A stretch of 64,000 nucleotides of DNA from Malurus cyaneus samueli (GCA_009741485.1 CM019236.1:44993583-45057582); one strand, 5' to 3'. Positions 38,184 through 50,285 are shown, counted from the first letter of the stretch. Numbers and translations are program-made. The notes: generated from the sequence alone by a model not told the origin.

Positions 38184-39196
38184 TGTTGTGGGTTAAGGTT
38201 ACTCCTTTTGCTTCCTTTTTGGGGAATTTTTCTTTCCCATTTTGTTGCTGGGATACACTAATTGCCAAGTCATCCTTTTGATGGCTGGGTAATTGGGGAA
38301 GACAAAAGAACCTACACCCCACCCGAAGAGTCTCCCTGGGCATTGCTCCTGCCTGGCAGGTTTTTTTTCCTCTCTTTGGAGAGAGGGAAGTTCTGGTGGG
38401 AGTTTTTGGGCTCAGACAGGGCGTGTCTGTGTGTGTGGGCAGTGGGTAGGCATTTACTTCCTACCCTGCTTGCTCAGGGGAGGTCACCGCTAGGTGTGGA
38501 ACTACGCTGCTGCTGCAGAGACCCTGTCTTCCTGCCTTGTGCGTTCCTGTTTGCTTACTCGTGATTCTTCTGCCCCTAGTGCCTTGCCTGGGGACCTGAT
38601 GTGATTCCAGCTGCAGTGGCTGAGTTCTGCTGCATCCCTTCCGCAGCCATGGGATTCTGCTCATCTCTTTACTCATCCTGGCTGTTCTGAGGTTTCTGTG
38701 CTGTCCAGAGCAGCCGAGATCGCGCTCTTTCCCTGTGGAGTTTCTGCAGAGAGCTGTATCTCCTATCCTTCTCGCATTTTTGTGTCCATTGCATTGGCGA
38801 GCAGGAGATCGCAGTTCCTGCATCGCTTGGGAATCATATTGCACCGTCTGCCCGCCGGTAGCCAACAGCGGCCCCTGCCAGTACTGGGTAAGGTAGGTAA
38901 ACTGCACCACAGGGAGCTGTGTTCTGTAAGGCTTGTCCGTGAGTGAGGGTTTGGGGATAGGGCCTAGGGTGTTTGCTATGGGTTATGGGCTTACTTTTGG
39001 TTCACCTTGTTTATATTACATGTAGTAAGAGACTAGTGTGAAATCTGGCCTTTTAGCCTGCATATGGTTGCTCTGTGCAAAAAAAAACGTGAATTTTTTC
39101 AAAGCTATAATAATTCGGAGAAAGGGGAGTCATATCCACCATTCCATGGGGGGTCCCTGCCTTCATTAGCAAACACCTGTCTTTCAAACCAAGACA
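38184..39196 (+). mobile_element. Solo LTR, ERVL-like (family A, copy 3, long form)
   Basis: A 1013-bp element beginning TGTTGTGGG and ending CAAGACA, bracketed by exact CCATG duplications. The left ~160 bases and right ~110 bases match the copies at 318-911 and 19573-20408. The middle (about 38500-38880) is longer and has no clear counterpart in copy 1. No intact AATAAA is visible, unlike copy 1. A donor-like CTGG/GTAAGG at 38885-38893 sits where copy 1 has CTGG/GTGAGT. No internal retroviral genes are present. Open frames of 100-149 codons inside are chance. Confidence 0.9.
38884..38893 (+). promoter_or_regulatory. Candidate 5' splice site inside LTR copy 3
   Basis: CTGG/GTAAGG (intron GT at 38888-38889), followed closely by two further GTAGG/GTAAA donors. 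The position corresponds to the donor-like site in LTR copy 1. Function is inferred only. Confidence 0.3.
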
Positions 39197-39201
39197 CCAT
39201 G

Positions 39202-39714
39202 TCACAGTCTTCCAGCACTTCTCTGAACATGGAACTTTTCTAAGACTCACGCAGCATATAGTGCACAGAGAACAGGTTGTTCAGAAATCAACACCTTTCT
39301 AAAGGCAAAATGCCAGAATTTTATGGAGAGGACTCTGTGGGGAGGCCAGTGGAAAAGTTTTAATTGCAGTAAAGCCTGTCCTTTGTGTGGCAGCTACCAG
39401 GAATGCTGATGTCCTTCACGAGCTGCACCAAATCCAGAGAGAACCTAATGCCTAAAGCACCAGGCAGCAATCCAGAGGACATAAACTCTAATTTTCATTT
39501 GATTAGACATGTGGGCCATGAGGTTATCTCTTCATTTCACTAGTCAATGGTGGTGTTTCTGCACCTCCTTAGTGTACACAGCAGTGTGGCAGTGCATGCA
39601 TCCAGACTGCTGAGCCCATGACTTTTAACATTGCACTGGAGTCATGATACTAACCTGTTGTTCCTCCTTGTGAACTCCTTTGAGAGTTAAATAGTTTTTC
39701 TCTTTTTACCTGAA
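39202..39714. other. Unannotated stretch
   Basis: No exon or repeat recognised between the LTR and the next CR1. Confidence 0.55.
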
Positions 39715-40015
39715 AGAAATTTATATGAAGGAGGGTGTTGATCTCTTTTCCTTGGTAGGAAATGATAGGTGAAAGGAAAAACCTCAAATTCTGCATGGGG
39801 AGATTTAGATTGGATATTGGGAAATATTTCACCATGGAAAGGTTTGTCAAGCATTGAAACAGGCTGCACAGAGGAGTGCTTGGGTTGTCATCCCTGGACG
39901 GATTTACAGGCTGTATAGATACAGCACTAAGGGACATGGCAGTGTTGGGTTGTTTGACAGTTTGACTGGATGATCCTAGAGAACTTTTCCAAATGATCTT
40001 AAATGATTCTGTGAT
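39715..40015 (+). mobile_element. CR1 LINE 3' end
   Basis: Plus-strand CR1 3' blocks in order: TGATCTCTTTTCCTTGGTAGG (about 39739-39759), GGGGAGATTTAGATTGGATATT (about 39798-39819), ACAGGCTGCACAGAGGAG (about 39859-39876) and GTCATCCCTGGACGGATT (about 39887-39904). It ends with GACTGGATGATCCTAGAG and AAATGATTCTGTGATGA. It is a typical 5'-truncated avian insertion, with the terminal octamer repeat reduced to about one unit. Confidence 0.85.
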
Positions 40016-40539
40016 GACTCCTTTGCCACCATCTCAGACTGCTGGCATTTTTTCAAGTGCATGGTAAGTGTGTCTGCCTCCAAAATGCTTCTGTTTTCTA
40101 GACACGGGGTGGAACTGAATCCAGGGTACAGCCTAAGGAAACAGCTTTTCTCATGCAGACATGGAGTACAGCTTTAAATGTCGGTGTCTGAATTCAATGT
40201 AGTGCTTGAGCTGATGGCATTTTCAGCCTGTCTGTATTTCTTCTTGCTCTGATGCATTGAATTCTAGAGAAAATCTGGGAGGGAGAGGGTACTGAAAGCA
40301 GTTGAATGAACCTGACAATTAAGGTCAATTTACAAAAACCTCTTGAGGAGCTATGACAGAAGAGCTTTTTGTACCAAGCCCTTGGAAATGTATCATTTCC
40401 AATGACAAAGCTAAAGGGACAAAAGAAGAAGTTGGGAAAAGACTGAAGGGCACAGCTGTGACATCTGTGTGTATGCACAGATTAGCACTTTGCACCACAA
40501 CACTTTTGGAATGGTAGTCATCACCTAACCCCTCTTCAT
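40016..40539. other. Unannotated stretch between CR1 fragments
   Basis: No exon or repeat recognised. Confidence 0.5.
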
Positions 40540-40600
40540 GGCTGGACTCAACAATCTTAAGGGTCTCTTTGGATCTGAAATGTTCTATGATTCATTTGTG
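40540..40600 (+). mobile_element. Very short CR1 LINE 3' end
   Basis: GGCTGGACTCAACAATCTTAAGGGTCTCTT runs on to TGTTCTATGATTCAT, matching the last ~60 bases of CR1. It stands 16 bases before a CATC microsatellite. Confidence 0.6.
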
Positions 40601-40616
40601 TTCACTCAAAAGCCAC

Positions 40617-40732
40617 TCCATCCATCCATCCATCCACCATCCATCACCTCATCTCCACCATCCATCCATCCATCCATCCCATACATACCATCCATCCATC
40701 CATCCATCCATCCATCCATCCATCCATCCATC
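40617..40732. repeat. (CATC)n microsatellite
   Basis: About 115 bases of CATC/TCCA units, interrupted around 40638-40655 and 40680-40689. The last block is about 44 bases and pure. Confidence 0.95.
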
Positions 40733-41440
40733 TCTTGCTGCAAGTAGGTTGATTGCTTAATTGAAAGCTTATCCCATTCACTAGGAAAACAGAACAGTTT
40801 TTACTGTCAGTTAGCTGGAACTGACCATGAGAAATAAAACGAGATGAAGTACTGAATATAGAAAAGCGAGATCATGAATGATTTTATGAATTCAAAACCC
40901 CATCCACAGATAGCACTGCATGTAAAATAAACTTACAATTTATCATCATTCCCCATCTACCCCCAGCCTGTTATTCCCTGTTTAAACAGGTTTTTTTAAA
41001 TTTTCAGCTTTTTTCAAAATAATCTGTATCTCTATTGTCATTGCCTGTCTTAGCTCTTACTCTTTTTTTGCACAGTTCAGGTCTAGAGCAAGTTTTTGCT
41101 TCAGCCTGTCATGAACCATGCAGTATTATTAATATGCTGTGTCTGTGGTGATGGGTAGGCTTCTCAGGTACTGTCTGGTACATACCTGAAGGTGGGTAGC
41201 TGACCCTGACTCATGCTAGCATCTGGCTTGAAGGCTCTAAACTGGTCCTTAAACCATATTTGTTGGGTTCATGAGGGTTGCCTGCCTTGGCATTGAGAGA
41301 AAAACTTTGCATGCTGCACTGTTCTCATTGCTCTTGCTTTACCATGCTAAAGGGAACTTTTTTGCTGCCCCAGACCTTGCAGACAGTCTGGCACTATCAT
41401 CCACAGCACCTCCTCAGTGTTGCCTTCAAAACACCTGTGG
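40733..41440. other. Unannotated stretch
   Basis: No exon or identifiable repeat recognised. Confidence 0.55.
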
Positions 41441-41445
41441 CTGGC

Positions 41446-41893
41446 TGTCATGGTTATAAGCCCAGCTGGAGATGAAACATGATGCAGCCATCCACTCAGT
41501 TCCATGTCTCTTCCCACCTCCTCAGTGGAACAGGAAGAAGAATCAAAATAAAATTTATATCTTGATGTTGGAACAGTTCAATAATTGAAAATAAAGTAAG
41601 AGACAGTAATAATGGGAAATGATCATAATAATGATAACAAAATGGAAAAACAAGTGGTGCAGAATGCAATTGCTCACCACCTGCTATGCTCCCTCCCAGT
41701 TCCTTCTGCATATTCCCTCACTGGCAGAGCATGAGACAAGGGGAAAAAAAAAGTCCCTGACTTGGAATAAGACTTAGCAAAAACCCGAAATGTCAATGTG
41801 TTATCAACAACACCATTCTCATTTCAAATCAAAACACAGCACTGTAACAACTACTGAGAAGAAATTTGCTCTATCCTAGCTGTAACAAGGACA
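41446..41893 (-). mobile_element. ERVL-like LTR, minus strand (family C relative)
   Basis: A 448-bp segment with TGTCATGG at the left and ACAAGGACA at the right. Read on the minus strand it starts TGTCCTTGTTACAGCTAGGA, a decayed form of the common avian LTR start TGTCCTGGTTTCAGC. It then carries AGTAGTTGTTACAGTGCTGTG and GAATGGTGTTG, the latter shared with the LTR at 34359. The flanks CTGGC (41441-41445) and CCAGC (41894-41898) differ at two of five bases, so the target duplication is doubtful. No internal genes are attached. Confidence 0.75.
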
Positions 41894-41898
41894 CCAGC

Positions 41899-42404
41899 CC
41901 ATGTAATGTGGCTTGAACTTGTTCCCAGTACTAATGGAACACCCATGCATGTCAGCAGAAGGCTTTCCAGAACAGCAGAAGAGGTGTTAGGGTGTTCATA
42001 AGTTGACTGAGACTGGCTGCCAGCAGTTGATACACCTCCATCCGTACCTCATAGTGATGTCACCACAGGATGCCATCCCACGATAAACATGGCCCACCAT
42101 ACTATTTCTGCTAACACTTGTTAGAGCATCCTTTCCTACAAGTTGAAAGAGTTCATGTCCACAGACTTGGCTCTGAGAGATCCCTGGAAATTATGGTTGT
42201 AACTGTTCATAAACTCTGATAACTCATCAGTGTAGCACGAAGGGATTGCACATGGTAAAATAAATCACACGTCTTCCTTCTAAATGTCATGTTGAAATGT
42301 TCTACAACTAGTACACTTCCAACTAGTAGGAAAATGGTGAACATTACACCTCTTTTACAGATTGTTTAAAGCTTCATTTAATTTTTTTTTTCTCTTGTCA
42401 GCCT
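41899..42404. other. Unannotated stretch
   Basis: No exon or identifiable repeat recognised. Confidence 0.55.
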
Positions 42405-42525
42405 TAATTTCCGAGGTGCATGACCACCAGTTTTAAAATAGTTTTAAAAGCCCTGAATGGTTCAGAGCTTGTTTTACCTTTTGAACTGATGTTCAGGCAC
42501 ATTTGTCTAGTAAGTATGGCACTAA
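42405..42525 (+). mobile_element. Ancient L2/CR1-clade LINE C-terminal relic
   Basis: One frame reads FKIVLKALNG followed by SELVLPFELM. This corresponds to the conserved motif in the C-terminal region of L2-like and related LINE polymerases (pattern FK.LL..KALNG.AP.YL). The match covers only about 25 residues, and the following residues are decayed. It suggests a much older element than the avian CR1s nearby. Confidence 0.4.
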
Positions 42526-45342
42526 AAAGATGCACTTAATACCACCATTATAGGTGAAAAACCACTGCATATTATCAAGCCATTGAACATTCACCTCTGC
42601 CACAATCACATTGTCGTTTAAAGGAGTTTCTTGCCACCTTGAAAAACCTTAAAAGTCCTGGTTTAAGAGCCAGCTTGCCAGGTTGCTGCTTGCCCTCTGT
42701 TCAGAGTAACAAGCTGTATCTCCCAAGTTTTATGCCTTCCCAGGAACACAATTAATGTATTTCAGTGGAAGCAGTGGTGCAGGCATGCCTAGCAACCAAC
42801 TGCTACTACAACCATTCTAGAAATGCAACATTTGTCAATCATTTGAGCTCATGTGCTGAAGAATTTTATTAACAGCATGTATGGGAACTTGGTTGTTAAC
42901 CTTCTTCATTATTTTCCTCCAGAATGTCTTTGTCCCCTCTATGTCCACTCTACTTTCTGTGACTCAATGCCGGACACGAATGTCAGCAGATGATGATGCA
43001 CTTCTTACTTCTGCCTCCTCAGCCAGTCATCTAGAGCTTTTTGAAATTTTCCACAGGGTCACCAACTTAAGGATAAGGAAACAAATTTTGCACAAGCCTG
43101 AGCTGTGTTGTGGTGTCACAGATAGCTTAAAGGATGACCTGTAACATGGGAAAAGAGAGTTCACTAAGACCACCTGCCCTGTCTGTGTGACACTTACACT
43201 TTCCAGTTCTTATGCTTGTTTGCCAGTTCTTCCAGTGTGTGTGGACTGTGTTAGAAAGACTTCCAGGGCTTTTTGTTGTGGTGTGTCCTCCTCCCCACCC
43301 CCTTCTCCTGATGCTCGCATTTTCTGTTTTACATTTTCATGTGGTCTGTGTGAAACCCACCCAGAGTCTGCCCAAGCCATACTGCACAATCACCCAGCTG
43401 GACCGTGGCCAGATGCTGGCCTCTTGGGTCAGCTCACAGGATTGATTTCTTCTGTACCTTCCTGGGGTTGCACAGAGAACGTGCCTTTGAGGATGGGTTC
43501 ACAGCCCAAGTCATGCTGTACCTCATTTGTGTCTCCCACTCCCATAATGCCCACTCACGTCCTGCCCTCCCTCTAAACCTTGAAAACTCATCCAGTTGCC
43601 TTGTGAAGCAGGCTGGGGACAGCAGGCTGGGAACCTCTCTTTTAATTGCTTTCTATTCACAGTCAGACTTCAATTAATAAGGTCCCTAGCTCTGACTAAA
43701 GATTGTTTTCTACTGGTTACGAACTTTCTGCATACTTATGAATATGTGTATGTCTATTTAATTTAGGTCTTTATGTACCTATATTCCAATATATTTGTGC
43801 TGTACACAGGTATGGTGGAGTCAAGATGCAGGCAATCACAGTCCAGTATGAAAACCTCTGGGGCACAACAGTTAACCACACGGAGGCTACCTGCCATGAA
43901 ACTGTGGCTGAAAGAGGTGGATCCTTGCATATTTAATGTATGGGCTTTCTTGTTATGAGATCATTGTGGAGTAGATAGGAAGGGAGGGATGCCTGGTTCT
44001 GCCACCCAGCCAGAGGGCAGCTTGTGAGCAGTCATGGTATCATCAGTCATGGTGGCACTTGGGGAAAAAAGAGGCGGAGCACACAAACTCCATGTTTGAA
44101 AGAGGGGAGGGACCTTTGGGGCATGTGGCTGCCCGCAGGGTAAGGGTTGTCATTGTAGTGCTCTATGTGTCATACTTTTTATTCAAACTCTTAACCTCTT
44201 GAATCTGACTGCTTTTCAAGCTGCCTCTTGGGGAACTGACATAATTCCATAATTTCTACCAGCAGAATTCCAAAGGAGTGTGAGGGAGAATTCAGCATTT
44301 TTTCTGGGACACAGTTCATCTGACCTACTTTGCTACTTTAAGTAGCATAGCTGCATTATAAAGTGAATCTAATTCACAGAGTCACCTATTTGCTAAAGTT
44401 ATGTTGGGTGAAATGTCCTACCCCTGGGGAACTACCCAGGAATGAAACATTTTTAACACCTCCACTGCAGAAAAAAACATGAATGAGTTGTAGCACTCCA
44501 CCAGCCAATCAAGGATACCCCAGGATACAAAACCAATAGTAGGATAGCAAGCTGGTGTGATTTCAAGAACAGTTTTAAGCTGTCAGCATTTGTATCTCAG
44601 GAAAAGTATCTAGGACATTTCTGGCTGTAATATCTGCACAACAAATCCTGAGACACCTTGGCTCATGCGTAGATTCATTGCACATGACCCAAAATGCAGC
44701 TGCATTTAGTCTGGGTCCTCAGGCTGCCTCCTATAGCTCTGTTCATTCCAAGCCAATTACAAAACACTCAGGCCGTGGTTTGAGTGCAAGGCAGGCTCCA
44801 GTGAACCCTCTTGGGATGCCTTAATTGCTTGAGTTTGGCATGAATAAGGCACAACAATGACACTTCTTTGTTCATCTCTCACCTTCACTACCTTTCACCT
44901 AGAGGCAGAAAATCAAACATGCAGCTAAGGGGGTTTCACTGGATTCTTAAGAGGAAAATGGGGAAGACAGTTACCAATTTTTTTTAACATTTCCCAGTCT
45001 TATCACATGCTGTGTGTTCTAAGGAAGTTAATTACATGCTCCTTGTCTTTTAACTAATGTTTGTTATTTTTTAAAATTTCATGCAGCTGATGAAGGCCTG
45101 CCAGGAGACAAATTCTTTTCTGCACAGTGGTAAGGAATAATATTCTGCTCTTGAATCATAAGTCTTTAGTGTCTACCAACTGACTGTAAACCAGCTATCA
45201 GCAAGGCATAGAGCAAAGTCTCTCCTTTTGGATCTAGATTGTGCTTGGAGGAGGCACCATGTGCTCTATAAAGCAGAGGATATTTCCAAATTATGATGGA
45301 GGGGGTGTTTTATTTTGGTTTGTATGTCTGAGGTTTTTTTTT

Positions 45343-45360
45343 GGGTGGGGGAGGGGAGGG
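45343..45360 (+). other. Compact G-quadruplex motif
   Basis: Four runs of three to five G separated by single T, A and A bases. One-base loops predict a very stable parallel quadruplex. It follows a T run and lies in a long G/T-rich segment (45300-45430). Confidence 0.7.
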
Positions 45361-47323
45361 TGCTGGATTTAGGTGTTTAGGTTTGGGGTTTTCTTTTGTT
45401 TTGTTTGCTTGGCTTGGTTTTGGTTTTTTCTGCATGCTATTGCAGAAACATATTTATGAAATAAATATATGTAGGGAAGTGCACTTCCAATCTGATGGTC
45501 ATATTAAATGTTTTTTACAGAATGTGATTTCTTGCTGCTTCCTGCTTAAACAGACCAAAGATCATTAGACAGAAATGAGTTATATGAAGCAGTAACAAAA
45601 TTGTAATGCACAGGGGCAGTTCTGGAAATCAGCAACTATAAATTAATTTAAATTCTGTCTTGCACTGAGGGTATAAATTAGACTTCAAGATAAGTAAGGA
45701 AGTAAGATTTTTCAGTTAATCCCACAAGATCATAAATCATGGAGGCTCAAGCCATCCCTCAGATAAAGTGATCCTGATAGAGAGGTAAGAAATGAGGACT
45801 TAAGCAGAGAAGAATGAGAGAAGACCTTAAGGTCTCGCAGAGATCTCACAGAGCAATTATATGGTTTTGTTGGGGAGGAAGATTGTCCCTTTACCATAAG
45901 CATAGAGTGGTTTGGTGATTCCCTGATGATTGTCATGGTGACAATTTGTGACATTTTAATGACAGTACGCTTCTGGTGGAACAGATCGCTAAGGGGGGCA
46001 CATTGTGGAGCACACAGGGCTACCTATAACCTTAGTGCAGCAAACTTCATTGATGTATTGCTCTGATATTTTGCTCTATTACTGCATTTTGACCATGTAA
46101 AAAAAGAAAAATCTCTCTTACTCCAGTTATAGAGGATGTGTAGTATGTGAGGTCTGTTCATGACATCTCACATTATGATAGATTTTAGGGAAGCATCACT
46201 TTCACAGAAAGAGTCACCTTTAGAACTCAAAAGCTGTGTGCCAGGGTCAATGTTGATCTGCTTGAATCCCTTCCTTGGAACAGTTCAATCTTGAGCTATG
46301 CACACAGGATTTTGGAAACCCACCTTGGCTTTTACAATACTTCAAACAGATAAGGGGTGAAGATTTTTTGGTCTTTTCTCTGACAGCTACAAGATTTATC
46401 CTTGCACCTTATGTGTGTTCCTTGGCCTGTTCTTTTGTTCTGTGTCTTGATTTGCTTCACTTTTAAGGTGTTTAGCCTTAAATTAAGAGAAATTCTCAAA
46501 CCATGAGGTGAGGAGTCTTGTAGAAGTTTCTGTTCAGTTGGGCTGAGTGAGAACAGTGAATCCTAAACCCTTTGATGTTCTGGCATACCCCATTGTCAGC
46601 ACTGGAAATGATAGACTTCCATGATTCCATTGTGGTCTCATAACTGAGTAATATCCCTGTAAAGCTGGAGAAGACTTCACAGTCATAGTAAGGCTGACTC
46701 TTCCCTCTTTCTCCTCTTATTTAAAATCTCCATAAGACCTCTACGCTTGGCCATTTTGTTGGGTTTTTTTCCCAGTGAAATAATTCCCTTACGAGGTGGG
46801 TGATCATCTGAGTTAGTAAGCAGGACTGGTAAGCAGAGGTTGTTCTAGCTACCACTAGCTGTGCCCCAGAAACAAAAGCATAGGATTCAGAAAGGGCACG
46901 ACCCTGTTTCCATGGCCCTGTAGGCACAGTGGGCACTGTGCAAATGAACCCTGCAGTCTAGTGATACAACAGCTCTGTCATTGCTCCCCTTCTTTGACCT
47001 AGGAGAGGCGGAAAGCAAAGCCAGAGCAGAAAGACAAGATTGAAGGTTGATCAGCGAGACTGGGACAAAGAGTGAATTAAAAAACACGCAGCCTGAATCT
47101 CCTCTTGTGTTGAATTGAGACGTGAAAAAGTGGGTGAGCAAAAGAGTGCTTACATCTGATGTCTCAGACAGGAACCTGTAATTGTACTGGGAACTCAGGG
47201 CCTGACATCCACACGCAATTCCAGGTTATCCCATGGTTGCTGTAAAGTAGATCTTACCTGGACCTCAGTTGTGGAACTAAGTGCAGGGTGGAGCATGGCA
47301 TAATCTTTGTAATCCTTTCCGGT

Positions 47324-47334
47324 CCCCCCCCCCC
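47324..47334. repeat. Poly(C) run, 11 bases
   Basis: An uninterrupted C run, uncommon in this AT-rich window. Its length may be unreliable in sequencing. Confidence 0.9.
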
Positions 47335-50285
47335 GTGTTCCCATCATTCTGCAAAGGCCTTTGCTTTCTCACCCCAGAAATGACCAACAGAGTACCCACG
47401 GATCTTTGCCAGCCTCACAGCTCCTTCCACAGGCTACAGCTCTGCTCGTTTGTCAGCTATCTGGTGACTTTCTGAAGCTGCAACAATTAAATGCTTTGTT
47501 GCAAGGCATTTGCCCAGGCGAGTTTCACGTCCTGCTGCAGTCATCAGTGGGATATCATCCATCTGTAATAATCTTCTATTAGATGGAAGTTTCCTTTATC
47601 CCAGACTCTCCTTGCCCGTGCAAGACTAGATGTGAAGAAGTTTCTACAGCAGTGTGTCTACAGAGTTCAATGTTCCTTCAGTGCTTCCTGCAGCTTCCTC
47701 TGGATAGGGGCCCTCCAGCGCAGTTCACAGCCCAATAAAGCAGCTGTTGAAGGTTTCACTTGGTCCATCTCCTCCTGGATTCAGAGGTTTCCAGATTAGG
47801 TACTTGTTCTTCAGTTTCAATTTATCCAGTTGTGCAAGACATAGCAAATGTTTGCATCAACTTTTGTGGGTCATATCTCACAGATAATACCCTTCCACTT
47901 GGATCTATGGGTGGACCACGTCATTGTGAGTGATGCAGAGTAATTAGGGTGTGCTGCCTGCATTGCTCTCTGCCTGTTTGGCAGAGCACTGAGAATATAA
48001 AGCTCAGTCTGGAAGAAGAAATGGCCTAACTCTCATGGAAAAGACAATATGCAGTAGTCAGCAAGGAAAAGGCAGTGATAACAGGCTCTGGCAGACAGAC
48101 CAATTCTAATCAAGAATTCTTCGCAGGTGGCTTGTACACAGACACAAGCAATATGTGCGATTCCCTGGAGAAAATTCAGTCATAAGTGAGAAACTTGAAC
48201 TGTTGATTTGGGTCTCTGCCACAACAGGAGGAAAGAATTGGTGAGAGAGTCAGAAGTCTGCTATGCAGAGAGCACCTTGGTTCTTAATAACTCTTATAAA
48301 CATTATGCCATGCTTCATCATGCGCTTAGTAATGCCTTATCACTTCAGTGGTAAAAGCTGCACACAACTGTATGCCTCAAGAAAGATATGCAACCTTTTT
48401 ATGCTTTATGTAAGCTACTTGCTTATTTCCTGACCTGGCTTCAATTTCCTTCAGAAACATACAGGTGAATTTTGTGGCAGTCAGACCCTAGAAGACCCAG
48501 GACCCAACAGATCGGTGATGCCTGGAGTGAGGAAAGTGACACCTAAACTGAAAAAACAACAATGTAGAGCCCTTGTCAATGACTGAAACAGGGTCTTGCT
48601 ATTCAATATAACACACACAGTGAGTAGTAAACATTCACCACTCTCATGGCAATAAAGGTCAGTCTGTGAGCAGAGATGCTCATCAGTCTGTGCTGATCAA
48701 GAGCACCTTTAACATTTCCATTTCCCACCCCATTTCCTCATTAATTTCAGGTGCTTCATATTTTTCTACTCTGCTATACCAACTGGGTCCTCATTAGGCC
48801 TGTTCTGTGTGATTTTTCTGCTGGTAAATTAATGATACTAATGAGAGAAACTGCCATTTAATTTCAGTCTCTCATTATTTCATAAGTCATATATTCATGG
48901 AGAGCTTTTTCTTCAATAGATTGAGGTGGATTGATTTCTCTGGAGCATTGTTGGCTTTTGAACCCTGTAATTTGCAGGAGCTGTATGCCATAATGCTGCA
49001 GAAAAGATGAAATTCAAGAGCTTCTATTATTTTGTACAATCTTGGCTTAGGAAGGATAGTTACTATTCATGAGCTGATCTATTCAGAACCAATTGTTAAG
49101 GTCTGGAGAAAGAAAGTTGCTTGTACAAGTTGTAAACATAATTTCATAGCCTTAAACTTTCTTTTTATTGTTTTTAGAGATACCTATGTAAGTTTACTTT
49201 ATATTCATCTCTTGACAACCCCACATCTGATCTGACTGGGTACATTTCCTTTGATTCAATTGCATTTCCACTGTCTTTTATGTGACTGGGAATTTAGAAA
49301 ACACATGCATTTCTCTGTGCTGACTCACACTCATTTCTTTAGCTGTCTTCCAAGGATGCAGTCAAAGATAAAGTCAAAATTACTTTTGTTGTTCTACTGA
49401 AAGCCTTAAGTGCTGGGCTGGATTGAAAGATGTAGTCTACAATTTTGTAAAAAACCACTTTCTTTAATTTTTAGCCTGTTCCTTGCCCTGAAAAACTTTC
49501 TAAAGAATGGAGTTTGACTGTTTTATGTGATAAGGTGCAACCTGCTCCCGAAGTCTGACAGTTGGGAATAATACCTAATGGGACTGCCTGTCAATTACGC
49601 CACCTTCCTGCTCAGCGAAGAAATAAAAAACAACCATTTATTTGAAACTGCATATGAATGGATATGGAAATTTTATTGTGAATTACTGTCAGTTATATTC
49701 TCTTTTAATTACTGTCACATCCTTTCGGTAAGTCGTTTTATCAGGTTTTTCCTGCAGGTTGGAAGCTTTTGCTGATTTAATTCATTCTGTTTTGTGTTTC
49801 TGTCCTACATGATTTTAGCTTGGACTAACTTTCTCTAAGAAAGTTCATTTGCATCAGAAACAGAGGAATATTTATTATTAAAGCATTTTGAAACATGCTA
49901 GGTCTCTTTAATTTCTAGTTACAAACACATGTTAACTTAGTGGAGTAATTTTTAATACATTGTCACTCCTATTTTAGTTATAATTTAGAAAAGGTTTCTA
50001 AGTGTACTGAATGCTAGAGGTGACTTAATTGGCGTTATGGTTTTTTACAAGAATACTTAAGTAGTTTAGTTCTGCTTAGTTTTGTATGTGACTATGACTG
50101 AAAGTAACTCATTACACAATTTTCTAATTCATGGCAAAAGTCTCAAAAAAGATGAGTGGCATTTCTGGATGTTGAAGAAAATTAAATCGCGAAAGAAAAC
50201 CCAGAAAAGTGTCACTTACTGCATGAAGATTTTTCTCTCCAAAATAATTCTTCCTCACCTAAAGCATTTCAATTAGAAATTCTGG

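Larger units (their letters stand above)
42526..50285. other. Long unannotated stretch
   Basis: No exon, RNA gene or identifiable transposon recognised over about 7.8 kb. It holds a G-quadruplex motif (45343-45360) and an 11-base C run (47324-47334). A TAAT-rich stretch around 48.77-48.99 kb might be constrained. The region around 43.19-43.66 kb is somewhat richer in C and G, with overlapping open frames of 77-129 codons. I see no domain or splice structure there. Confidence 0.5.

Noticed and set aside
38461..38910. 149-codon minus-strand open frame
   Set aside because: It is antisense inside a solo LTR, with no recognised domain.
318..39201. Intact or near-intact endogenous provirus between two LTRs of the same family
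   Set aside because: The copies are in mixed orientation, have separate target duplications, and have no gag, pol or env between them. They are independent solo LTRs.
40617..40732. CRISPR-like array
   Set aside because: The units are four-base tandem repeats without spacers: an ordinary microsatellite in a vertebrate genome.
43187..43677. Possible exon cluster in a C/G-richer segment
   Set aside because: Three overlapping frames are open at once, no convincing acceptor-donor pair bounds any of them, and no domain is recognisable.
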